NCBI RefSeq assembly: GCF_036327755.1
Contig: NZ_CP109596.1
Coordinates: 3,968,001-4,032,000, forward strand
Reading direction: 5' to 3'
From: Nocardia sp. NBC_01503
GTDB lineage: Bacteria; Actinomycetota; Actinomycetes; Mycobacteriales; Mycobacteriaceae
DNA length: 64,000 nucleotides
Below, piece by piece: positions 26,537 to 34,326 of this stretch. Each line of letters opens with the position of its first letter. The stretch's first letter is position 1. The notes under the pieces were generated by a model that worked only from the letters and a program-made list of their open reading frames with translations, searched no databases and had not been told where the DNA came from. Position numbers and translations under genes: made by a program.

Positions 26537-29500
26537 TTCAGCTCCTCGAGCATTGCTCTGCGTTGGATGAGGTCGTGGGCGAGTTGGTCGAAAGCCTGTT
26601 CCCAGTAGGGATCTCCGCATTTGCGGGCGATACCGGTCACCAGGTCGGCGGCCGTCACCGGGAAGTGCGCGGAGGCCGCGCGGAACAGGGTGCGGTAGGA
26701 ACCCGGCACCAGGCTGGGCGCGCCCGGCCGGTCGGCGCTCAATTGCGCGCGCTCCAGCAGCAGGCGCAGTACATGTTCGGCCATCGGGCCGGGCCAGGGC
26801 CGCGCGATGGCGCGCAGCAGGGATTCGATCTCGGCGAGCCAGCTGCTGTCCAGGCGGCGCAGACGCCGGATCTGATCGTCCAGGGGTTGCAGGGCGAAGA
26901 GCTCGCGCAGCTTCTCGCTGTCGGACTCACCGGCCTCCTGCGCGGCGTAGGCGGCGAACAGCGCCTGCGCCCAGGACGAATCCCGCTGCGCCAGTGTGGC
27001 ATCGGTCCAGCCAGCGAATATCGGTCCGCGCATGGTCTCGGTCATGGCGGTGCGCACGGCCTGTTCGGGCGGGCCGAGCACCCGCTCCCAGTGCCGCAGC
27101 GGGGTGGCCGCGACCACCCGGTGCAGCCATTCGGCGGACAGATCGGGCGCGCCGTCGGCGCGATAGGCGGTGTAGCCGAAGGAATCTCCGACACCGTCGC
27201 GGCGAGCGGCATCATCGAGCACGCCCGGACCGGTGGTGGTCAATTCGGGGCGGCGCAACCGCTGGCCGAAGGTGAGCCAGGCCCCGGCGCGCTCGGTCAT
27301 CCGCCGCGCGAAATGCGAATCCGGCAGTCTGCCCAGCAGATCCGCCGCCAACCGGCGCACCTCGGCGCGGCGGTCGTCCAGGGCGGTCTCCAACAGTGCC
27401 TCGTCCATGAGCGAGAGACCGTCGGCGAAACACGCCAGCAGCTCCGCCTTACCCGGTCCGGATTCGGTGCCCCATGAGCCCGCCAGGGCATCACGCGCCG
27501 CGATCGGATCGCGACGCCGCAACTGCGCCAACCACACTCGTCGCTCCGCCGCGCGCCCATGCGACCACACCGACTCATCCGCCGCATCGGCGCGAACCAG
27601 CGTCCGCCACCCCGGATGTTGCGCGGCCAGCCAGCGCCCCCGTGCCCCCGCCAACCGCAACAGCGGTTCCCGATGCTGCGAAAGCGCTTTCGCCCGCTCC
27701 AGCAGCAGACTGCTCAGTGCGTCCGGAGCCCGGAAATCCCGTGCGTCGGCGGCCGCCAGCCACTCGTCCAGGAACGGCGAATTGTCCGTCAGCAGCTCCG
27801 CCAACCGCGCCGCGGCGGCCGACGACAACCGCAACCGCTCGTCGTCATCCGCCGCCGCGGGCGATTCGACAACTGTCGCGGTCACGCCTCCGCGCGCGAA
27901 ACAGTCCTGCAGCGAAACGGATTCGAGCAGTTCGGCGGCCGAATCAACCGCGCGCGGTCTCGTGGGTTCGGCAGTCGGATCGCTCGGCAGGTGTGTCACC
28001 ACCGAGTCGGCCGGATCGCCTGCAACCCGGCTGGTCGGATCGCTCGGCAGGTGCGCCGCCGTCCGGACGGCCGGATCGCCTTCGGCTCGGCTGGTCGAAT
28101 CGGTCACGGGATCAGCCGCGTTGGTGATCGTCGGATCGGTGGTGAACCCACCCGCGAGGCGGGCCGCCAGTACCGCGACCGGTGCGGACAGCGCATTCCG
28201 GTCCATGCTCCGGCGCGCAGCGCCGACCAGCGCCGCGGATACCAGTTCGGTGCTCCCCGCATCCGATCCGGCCGAACCGCTGGGGACGCCGTATGAGGTC
28301 CCCTCCGCCACACCGATATCCACCACCGCTCCGTCACACAGTGCCGCGACAGGCACCAGTCCATCGGCGGTCCACTCGCCGATCACGCTCAGCGGATGCC
28401 CGCCCGACAGCCCGAGCAGTCGCCAGGGTTCACCATCCTCGACCGCTATCGGGAGCGAAGTGCCATCGGATTCGGCTACCCACCAACCACTTTCGCTGCG
28501 GATCGGTACGACGTCGGCCAAGAACACCGGCCAGGACCGAACGAAAGGATCGGCTCCGACCGCCCGGGCGTGATCCTCGAGCGCGGCGGCGATTCCCCAC
28601 TGCCGTTCGCCTGCTCGTGGACCGGTTGCCGCGCCCGCGCTGGTTTCGGCATCCATGCCGCTGCCCGCCGGATTCTCGTCGCCCACCCCGGTCGAATCGA
28701 GCTGTTCGCCGAGTTCGGTTGCGCCGCCGTGTGTTCGGTTGCGACCGTTCGGCACGGTGGTGAAGGGGTCGGGCAGGGCGTGGCGGGTGCCCCAGATGGC
28801 GCGGAGTTGGTTCGCGCCGGGGTAGTAGTGGATATCGGCCTCGATCTGGAAGCCCGGGGCAGGGGTGTCCTGCGGGAAGCTGGGGCTGCCGAAGTGATGC
28901 TCGACAATCAGGGCCCAGTGACCGGAACTTCTGCCGCGCAACCAGATTCGTCGGGTATAGAGGTTCTCCTCGACAGTGGTGCGCGCGCCCAGGACCATCC
29001 AGATATCGCGGACGGCCGGTTCGGCGCGGACCGTCTCCGCCGGGCTCGGATAGCCGATATGGGTGCGGACGCTGGCCTGGAGGGCGGGGGAGAGGTCGTC
29101 CATGCGATGGTGCGCGGCGGCCAGCAGATGCAGCCGGGCGTATTCGCGCAGCAGCAGTTGCGGCCAGTCGGAACGAGTTGCGGCGCGCGGCAATTGGCGC
29201 AGGGTGGTGGCGATACCGGGGGCCTGCGCGTCCACCATGCGGGCGGCGACCGTCTCGAAGGCGGTGATCGAACGGTCGGCCGAGGCCAGACCGGTGCGGA
29301 CCTGGTCGGTGAGCCACATATCCAGATCGGCGAGCCCGGCGGTGACGCGGGCGCGGCGCTGATCGACGGTGGCCGATTTGGTCTTGCGCGCCGAGTTCGA
29401 TTCCGGGTCGGCCTTTTTGGCTTCGCGGGCGGCGCGACCGGTCAACCATTCGGCCGCGAAATCGGCAATGGCGCCGGTAGCTGGAATATCGCCCTCGGAC

Positions 29501-29751
29501 CAGACGAGCAGTAGTGAAAGTGCGTGTTTACACGGGAATTTACGGCTCGGGCAGGAGCATTTGTACGCGGGCCCGGCGGTGTCGACGATCGTCTGATACG
29601 GCCGACTGCCGCTGCCCTGGCACAGGCCCCAGATGGCGGTGTTGTGCTGCCCGCTGCCGCTCCACTTGCCGCGCAGCTTGCGGGCGGCGGTGAGTGATGC
29701 GGCATCCGGAGCCAGCGCCGCGATCTGATCGGCGGTCCAGGCGGTGGTCAT
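26533..29751 (-). CDS. SWIM zinc-finger protein, first gene of a YehLMPQ-like operon
   Basis: 1072 aa. Near the N-terminus a SWIM motif C-x-C-x6-C-x-H is present (C65, C67, C74, H76, in Y-K-C-S-C-P-S-R-K-F-P-C-K-H). SWIM domains bind DNA or protein. The remainder has no catalytic motif I can name: long helical, HEAT-like stretches and a middle region (about residues 540-610) built of degenerate D-P-T-S-R / L-P-S-D-P repeats. E. coli YehQ is the SWIM protein of the matching cluster. ATG 29751 follows AAGGAAGGGGG. Its stop overlaps the AAA+ start. The Asp/Pro/Thr repeat insert is unusual and looks lineage-specific. Confidence 0.85.
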   Translation of the reverse strand: MTTAWTADQIAALAPDAASLTAARKLRGKWSGSGQHNTAIWGLCQGSGSRPYQTIVDTAGPAYKCSCPSRKFPCKHALSLLLVWSEGDIPATGAIADFAAEWLTGRAAREAKKADPESNSARKTKSATVDQRRARVTAGLADLDMWLTDQVRTGLASADRSITAFETVAARMVDAQAPGIATTLRQLPRAATRSDWPQLLLREYARLHLLAAAHHRMDDLSPALQASVRTHIGYPSPAETVRAEPAVRDIWMVLGARTTVEENLYTRRIWLRGRSSGHWALIVEHHFGSPSFPQDTPAPGFQIEADIHYYPGANQLRAIWGTRHALPDPFTTVPNGRNRTHGGATELGEQLDSTGVGDENPAGSGMDAETSAGAATGPRAGERQWGIAAALEDHARAVGADPFVRSWPVFLADVVPIRSESGWWVAESDGTSLPIAVEDGEPWRLLGLSGGHPLSVIGEWTADGLVPVAALCDGAVVDIGVAEGTSYGVPSGSAGSDAGSTELVSAALVGAARRSMDRNALSAPVAVLAARLAGGFTTDPTITNAADPVTDSTSRAEGDPAVRTAAHLPSDPTSRVAGDPADSVVTHLPSDPTAEPTRPRAVDSAAELLESVSLQDCFARGGVTATVVESPAAADDDERLRLSSAAAARLAELLTDNSPFLDEWLAAADARDFRAPDALSSLLLERAKALSQHREPLLRLAGARGRWLAAQHPGWRTLVRADAADESVWSHGRAAERRVWLAQLRRRDPIAARDALAGSWGTESGPGKAELLACFADGLSLMDEALLETALDDRRAEVRRLAADLLGRLPDSHFARRMTERAGAWLTFGQRLRRPELTTTGPGVLDDAARRDGVGDSFGYTAYRADGAPDLSAEWLHRVVAATPLRHWERVLGPPEQAVRTAMTETMRGPIFAGWTDATLAQRDSSWAQALFAAYAAQEAGESDSEKLRELFALQPLDDQIRRLRRLDSSWLAEIESLLRAIARPWPGPMAEHVLRLLLERAQLSADRPGAPSLVPGSYRTLFRAASAHFPVTAADLVTGIARKCGDPYWEQAFDQLAHDLIQRRAMLEELK
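27971..28107 (-). repeat. 60-nt tandem repeat coding for a 20-residue repeat in the SWIM protein
   Basis: TCGGATCGCTCGGCAGGTG recurs at 27975 and 28035, and CCGGATCGCC at 28011 and 28071. The period is exactly 60 nt over about 2.3 units. Exact multiples of three keep the frame open, consistent with slippage expansion in a linker. Confidence 0.85.
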
Positions 29752-29950
29752 CGTGCCCCCTTCCTTCGTTCACCGCATGTCTATCGCAGGGCACCGACAA
29801 GTGCGCGCCATCGAGCATTGCCGATATTTTGCTGTGCGCGCAGGTGAATTGGTTCTCGGCGATGAGTGAAAAGCGCTGTGCGAAAGGTGAATTAAACAAA
29901 TGTGGAACCACGCTCGCGGCGCGGCGGAACACACCGGTAGGGTGCCCGAT

Positions 29951-30232
29951 ATGTCCCGCGTAGCGATCGAATACTGCACCCAGTGCCGCTGGCTACTGCG
30001 TGCGAGCTGGATGGCTCAGGAGTTGCTGACCACCTTCGCCACCGACCTCTCCGAGGTGGCGCTGGTGCCCGGCGAGGGTGGGATCTTCCGCATCACCGTC
30101 GATGGTGAGCAGCTCTGGGATCGCAAGGCGGACGGCGGTTTTCCCGATATCGCCGTCCTCAAGCAGAAGGTGCGTGACCGAGTCGCGCCGGGGCGCTCAC
30201 TCGGTCACACCGATAAGAAGGACGCCGACTGA
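29951..30232 (+). CDS. Rdx-type (SelT/SelW/SelH-like) thioredoxin-fold protein
   Basis: 93-aa protein with C-x-x-C near the N-terminus (I-E-Y-C-T-Q-C-R-W), the hallmark of the Rdx family of small thioredoxin-fold proteins related to selenoprotein W. In this bacterium the redox pair is Cys-Cys, not selenocysteine. Other family landmarks are G-x-G-G-I-F-R-I-T-V-D-G and K-x-D-G-G-F-P-D-I. The redox partner is unknown. ATG 29951 is preceded by AGGG. It is divergent from the SWIM operon, with about 200 bp of shared promoter region. A half copy of the family A repeat starts 4 bp after its stop codon. Confidence 0.85.
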   Translation: MSRVAIEYCTQCRWLLRASWMAQELLTTFATDLSEVALVPGEGGIFRITVDGEQLWDRKADGGFPDIAVLKQKVRDRVAPGRSLGHTDKKDAD

Positions 30233-30235
30233 GGT

Positions 30236-30270
30236 GTGGATCCCGGCCAAAAAGCATGCCGGGATGACGG
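30236..30270. repeat. family A repeat, right arm only
   Basis: GTGGATCCCGGCCAAAAAGC followed by ATGCCGGGATGACGG. It fills the 45-bp gap between the convergent Rdx and FmdB genes. Confidence 0.8.
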
Positions 30271-30277
30271 GGAGACG

Positions 30278-30505
30278 TCAGCAGCAGCCTCCGCCACCGC
30301 AGCAGCCACCGCCCGACGGCATGGCGGGCAGCTGCGGGGCGGCGGGTACGGCCCCGCCGCGGCTGACCGTCCCGAAGGTGGTCAGCAGTTTCACGGTGTC
30401 CGTATGCCCCCGCGGGCAGTCGGCGGGATCGGACGCCTCCGCCATCGGACGGGACATTTCGAAGGTATCGCCGCAGCTGCGGCATCGGTACGCATAACTC
30501 GGCAC
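30278..30505 (-). CDS. FmdB-family zinc-ribbon protein
   Basis: 75 aa from a GTG start. P-S-Y-A-Y-R-C-R-S-C-G at the N-terminus and D-C-P-R-G-H further on form the zinc-ribbon ligands of the FmdB regulatory family (putative, CxxC type). The C-terminus is unusual, ending G-G-G-C-C-G-G-G-G-C-C, a Gly/Cys cluster that could bind extra metal. The function of the family is not settled; it has been linked to regulation of amidase and formamidase genes. It is divergent from the carboxylesterase. Confidence 0.85.
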   Translation of the reverse strand: MPSYAYRCRSCGDTFEMSRPMAEASDPADCPRGHTDTVKLLTTFGTVSRGGAVPAAPQLPAMPSGGGCCGGGGCC

Positions 30506-30654
30506 GCGCCCAGCGTAGGCGAGGCGTCGGGCCGAAGTGGAGGTACTCGCCACTCATCGGCGTGCGCCCCGGTCGGCGGCGCGCGGGTCACGATCGGCCT
30601 GTCGTTTCCGATGCACTCGGTACTCTCGATTTACGGAGTACGAGGAGGTGGGCT

Positions 30655-32214
30655 GTGAGCACTCGAGTCTTCGAGACACTGCCGGACGAGGATGTCGACC
30701 CGGTGGTACGGACCGAATACGGTCAGGTCCGGGGTCGACGGGAGGGATCCACCGCCGTCTGGCGCGGAATTCCGTATGCCGCCAGTGCCGGCGGACCCAA
30801 TCGTTTCCGGCCGCCACAGCCCCCGCAACAGTGGGACGGCGTGCGCGATTGCGCCACCTTCGGAGAGATCGCACCGCAGGCCGCCGGATTCGTCCCGGTC
30901 GACTCCGGACTGCGGATGGGTGAGGACTGCCTCTGGCTCAATGTGTGGGCACCCACCGTGCGTACCGAAGAACCGCTGCCGGTCATGGTGTGGCTGCACG
31001 GCGGCGCCTACTGCCTGGGCACCGCCGCACAGGCCATCTACGACGGCCGCAAGCTGGCCGAGACCGGCGGGCTCATCGTCGTCACGGTGAATTACCGACT
31101 CGGCGCGCTCGGCTTCCTGGACCTGTCCAGCCTCGGCCCCGACTTCGTGCCGAATCTGGGCCTGCACGATCAGATCTTCGCCCTGGAGTGGGTGCGCGAC
31201 AATATCGCCTCCTTCGGCGGCGATCCCGGCAATGTCACCATCTTCGGTGAGTCCTCCGGTGCGGGCTGTGTGACCGCCCTGCTCACCTCACCGCGTTCGG
31301 CGGGACTGTTCCATCGCGCCATTGCCGAATCACCGCCCGCCACCACGGTTTTCGGACCGGAGCGCACGGCCGGCGTGGCGCGGCGCTATCTGGAGATCCT
31401 GGAGCTGACCGAATCCCGCGCCGGTGAACTCCTCGAATTGCCGATCGAGCGAATCGCCTCGGCCGCGGGCATTCTCTTCGACGAGGTACCCACCAAGGAG
31501 CCCGGTCGCCTGGCCGCGGTACCGGTGGTGGACGGCGATCTCCTGCCCGCCTATCCGACCGAACGCTTCCGGGAGGGCCGCTCGCATCGAGTGCCGTTGA
31601 TCATCGGCACCAATAAGGATGAGGCGTCCATGTTCCGGCTGTTCCGGTCGCCGATCATGCCGGTCACACCGGAGGCGGTGAACGCCATGCTGCTGGGCGT
31701 GGCGGCCGAACATCCCGGATTGTCGGCGGAGCGGATCGCCGAAATCGCCTCCGCCTACACGGTTTCCACCCCGCGCGGCGCGCTGGGCCTGTCCACCGAT
31801 GCGGCCTTCCGGATGCCCGCGCACTGGGTGGCCGAGGCACATTCGGTGCACTCGCCGACCTGGATGTACCGCTTCGACCATGCCACGCCGATGCTCAAGG
31901 CGGCGCGGGTCGGTGCGGGGCATGCCACCGAATTGCCCTATGTCTTCGGCAATTTCGGCTCCTTCGAGCACGATCCGACCTTCTGGCTCGGCGGACGCAA
32001 AGTGGCGCAGGAGGTTTCCGGTCGCATGATGCGCCGCTGGACCGCCTTCGCCGCACACGGTGTTCCGGCGGCCATCGACGGCTCCAAACACTGGCCGCCC
32101 TACAACGTCACCGAGCGCAAGACCCTGGTGATCGATGCCGCCGACAGGATCGTGGAAGACCCTGACGGCGACCGCAATTCGGTCTGGGGCGACCAGGTCG
32201 TCGGCTTCTACTGA
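30655..32214 (+). CDS. type B carboxylesterase
   Basis: 519-aa serine esterase of the carboxylesterase/lipase type B family (p-nitrobenzyl-esterase-like). The nucleophile is in F-G-E-S-S-G-A-G, the acid in N-K-D-E-A-S-M-F and the catalytic His in A-G-H-A-T-E-L-P-Y-V. The oxyanion hole segment is W-L-H-G-G-A-Y. There is no signal peptide, so it is cytosolic. The GTG at 30655 is well supported by GAGGAGG about 7 nt upstream. Its TGA is followed with no gap by the stop of the convergent cytochrome P450 gene. Substrate unknown; detoxification or ester catabolism is typical. Confidence 0.92.
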   Translation: MSTRVFETLPDEDVDPVVRTEYGQVRGRREGSTAVWRGIPYAASAGGPNRFRPPQPPQQWDGVRDCATFGEIAPQAAGFVPVDSGLRMGEDCLWLNVWAPTVRTEEPLPVMVWLHGGAYCLGTAAQAIYDGRKLAETGGLIVVTVNYRLGALGFLDLSSLGPDFVPNLGLHDQIFALEWVRDNIASFGGDPGNVTIFGESSGAGCVTALLTSPRSAGLFHRAIAESPPATTVFGPERTAGVARRYLEILELTESRAGELLELPIERIASAAGILFDEVPTKEPGRLAAVPVVDGDLLPAYPTERFREGRSHRVPLIIGTNKDEASMFRLFRSPIMPVTPEAVNAMLLGVAAEHPGLSAERIAEIASAYTVSTPRGALGLSTDAAFRMPAHWVAEAHSVHSPTWMYRFDHATPMLKAARVGAGHATELPYVFGNFGSFEHDPTFWLGGRKVAQEVSGRMMRRWTAFAAHGVPAAIDGSKHWPPYNVTERKTLVIDAADRIVEDPDGDRNSVWGDQVVGFY

Positions 32215-33513
32215 TCACACCGTCGCGGTGGCGCGGCGGCCCAGATTCACCGGCATGCTCGAGTAGCCGTGCAGGGTGTACAGCGGTCGCCGCACCGGGG
32301 TGCCCGCCAGCGACAGCTCGGGGAAGCGGTCGAAGAGCGCGCGCAGCGCGTATCCGGCCTCCATCCGGGCCAGGCTCGCGCCCAGACAGGTGTGGATACC
32401 GCTGGAGAAGGTCAGGTGGTCCTTGGCATTGGTGCGCGTGACATCGAACTGATCCGGCCGCTCGAACATCTTCGGATCCCGATTGGCGCCCGCCAGCGAG
32501 AGCACCACCACGCTGCCCTTGTGCAGTGACACCCCGCCGATCTCGGCATCGCACAGTGCCGTTCGCGCCGTGTTCTGCACGGGCGCGTCGAAGCGCAGCA
32601 CCTCCTCGACCGCCTGTGACCACAGCTCCGGATCGTCGCGCAGCTTCGCCAGCTGATCGGGATGGCCCAGCAACTGCACCACGCCATTGCCGATGAGATT
32701 GACCGTGGTCTCGAAGCCCGCGCCCATGAGCAGGCTGGCCGTCGCCTTCAGCTCGCGATCGTCCAGATCGCCCGCGGTGACCAGGCTGCTGAGAATATCG
32801 TCGCCGGGTTCGCGGCGCAGCCGCGCGATGTGCTCGTCGAGATACCTGTCCATATCCATCATGGCGGTGGCCGCTGCCCGCCAGGTGCGCCACGCGATAC
32901 CGAAGTCCAGCAGTGGGCTCGCCGCATCACCCCACGCCAGGAACTCCGCGCGCGATTCCTGTGGGAAGCCCAGCATCTCGGCGATGATGGCGATCGGCAC
33001 CTGCGCCGCGTAATCCTCGATGAGGTCGGCGGACCCGTCCTCGGGCAGGGCCTCGAGCAGCTCCGCGGTCACCGATTCGATCCGCTCGCGCAGCCGTCCG
33101 ATGGCGCGCGGGGTGAACGCCGCCGAGACCGATTTGCGCAGCCGGGTGTGTTCGGGCGGATCGACAACGAGCATGGACGGCGGCTCCACCGGATTCGGCG
33201 GCAGCGGTGCGGCGTGGATGAGCCGGGTCAGCGGTGCGGGCAGCTGCACATTGTGCGCACCGAAGATTCCGAATCGATTGTCCCGCAGGATGGCCCGGCT
33301 CAGCTCATAGTCGGCGGTGGCCCAGCCGACCGGACCCCGGGACAGTCGCCCGCGACCGCGCAGCTCCTCGATATACGGGTAGGGGTCGCGCAATCCCTCG
33401 GTACTGCCGACCAGCCGGGCGAAGGGATCACCCCGCCGGGCCTGCATGCGCAATGCGTACCTGGGGGTGCCCTGTTCCAGCAGCCACCTCAACCAGTATC
33501 GCGGGCTCATCAT
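32215..33513 (-). CDS. cytochrome P450
   Basis: 432-aa soluble bacterial P450. The heme-ligand loop reads F-S-S-G-I-H-T-C-L-G with Cys near 376, the ExxR motif is E-E-V-L-R, and the I-helix has L-M-G-A-G-F-E-T-T. The Thr of the oxygen-activation pair is kept, so the enzyme should be a functional monooxygenase. ATG 33513 is preceded by GGGAG; a second ATG follows directly. No ferredoxin or reductase gene is adjacent, so electrons must come from elsewhere. The gene ends flush against the convergent esterase. Substrate unknown; it cannot be assigned to a numbered CYP family by eye. Confidence 0.93.
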   Translation of the reverse strand: MMSPRYWLRWLLEQGTPRYALRMQARRGDPFARLVGSTEGLRDPYPYIEELRGRGRLSRGPVGWATADYELSRAILRDNRFGIFGAHNVQLPAPLTRLIHAAPLPPNPVEPPSMLVVDPPEHTRLRKSVSAAFTPRAIGRLRERIESVTAELLEALPEDGSADLIEDYAAQVPIAIIAEMLGFPQESRAEFLAWGDAASPLLDFGIAWRTWRAAATAMMDMDRYLDEHIARLRREPGDDILSSLVTAGDLDDRELKATASLLMGAGFETTVNLIGNGVVQLLGHPDQLAKLRDDPELWSQAVEEVLRFDAPVQNTARTALCDAEIGGVSLHKGSVVVLSLAGANRDPKMFERPDQFDVTRTNAKDHLTFSSGIHTCLGASLARMEAGYALRALFDRFPELSLAGTPVRRPLYTLHGYSSMPVNLGRRATATV

Positions 33514-33609
33514 CGCTGACTCCCATCCTCGGATGCCTCCACCGTACGGAAAACGGGTGTGGCGAAAAACATCCCGAAGAGGGAATCGGAAATCCTCCCG
33601 TGGCAGGAG

Positions 33610-34326
33610 TCAGGAGCGCTGCGCGGTAACCCGCTCGGAGCTGACGCGTCGCTCCCGCGCGGCCGGGTCGGGGTTCGCGACCTGCACCAATGACGCTCCG
33701 CAGGCGAGCACCGCGACCAGACCATCGATCAATTCGGCCGGTGTTTCCCACGAGGTTGTGGAGAGCACCCGATCCTCGGCGGTGAAGCCCTGGCGCGCAG
33801 CGGATTTGCGGGCCTCCTCGAAGACCTCCGAGACCGAGGTGCCGTCGAGGGCGCAGCCGATACCGCTCGGGCGGAACTGATCGCCGTGTACCCGCACGGC
33901 GGTCGCGTAATCGGTGACACCGACCGGCAGATCCCGCACCGGCATACCCATCGGGTCCAGCGACAAGGCGGCGACCTCCGGAATATCACCGGCCTCGTCG
34001 ATGCGATCGGCGGTCACCAGTGCCAGCTCGGCATCGGGATCGGCGTGCAGCACCACCTCGACCCCGGCCCACCAGCAGCCCAGCAGCACCGCCGCGGTCT
34101 GCCAGTGCGCGGGCAGCAGCACCGCGACCCGGGAACCGGCCGAGAGTCCGAATTCGTCGCGAATCATATTGGCGGTCTTGGCCGCCCAGTTGGCTAGGGT
34201 GAGCGCCGATAGCTCGATGCGCGCCCCGGTGGCGTCGTCGTAATAGGTGATGCGCGGGCCCGCCGGATCGCGGGCGAGGATGGGGTCGAGCACCGCTTCG
34301 GTGAGGGTCTCGTTCAGTTCACGCAT
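33610..34326 (-). CDS. TIGR03089 family protein (truncated acyl-adenylate-enzyme fold)
   Basis: 238 aa, homologous to M. tuberculosis Rv3268. It resembles the N-terminal part of AMP-binding (ANL) enzymes: a substrate-fold strand A-V-L-L-P-A-H-W-Q-T-A-A-V-L-L-G-C-W-W-A-G. It lacks the T-S-G-T-T-G-x-P-K ATP loop and the C-terminal hinge, so it is probably not an active ligase. The family is restricted to actinobacteria and regularly follows the LCP ligase gene. It overlaps the LCP gene by 13 bp, supporting a joint role at the cell wall. Function unknown. Confidence 0.85.
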   Translation of the reverse strand: MRELNETLTEAVLDPILARDPAGPRITYYDDATGARIELSALTLANWAAKTANMIRDEFGLSAGSRVAVLLPAHWQTAAVLLGCWWAGVEVVLHADPDAELALVTADRIDEAGDIPEVAALSLDPMGMPVRDLPVGVTDYATAVRVHGDQFRPSGIGCALDGTSVSEVFEEARKSAARQGFTAEDRVLSTTSWETPAELIDGLVAVLACGASLVQVANPDPAARERRVSSERVTAQRS

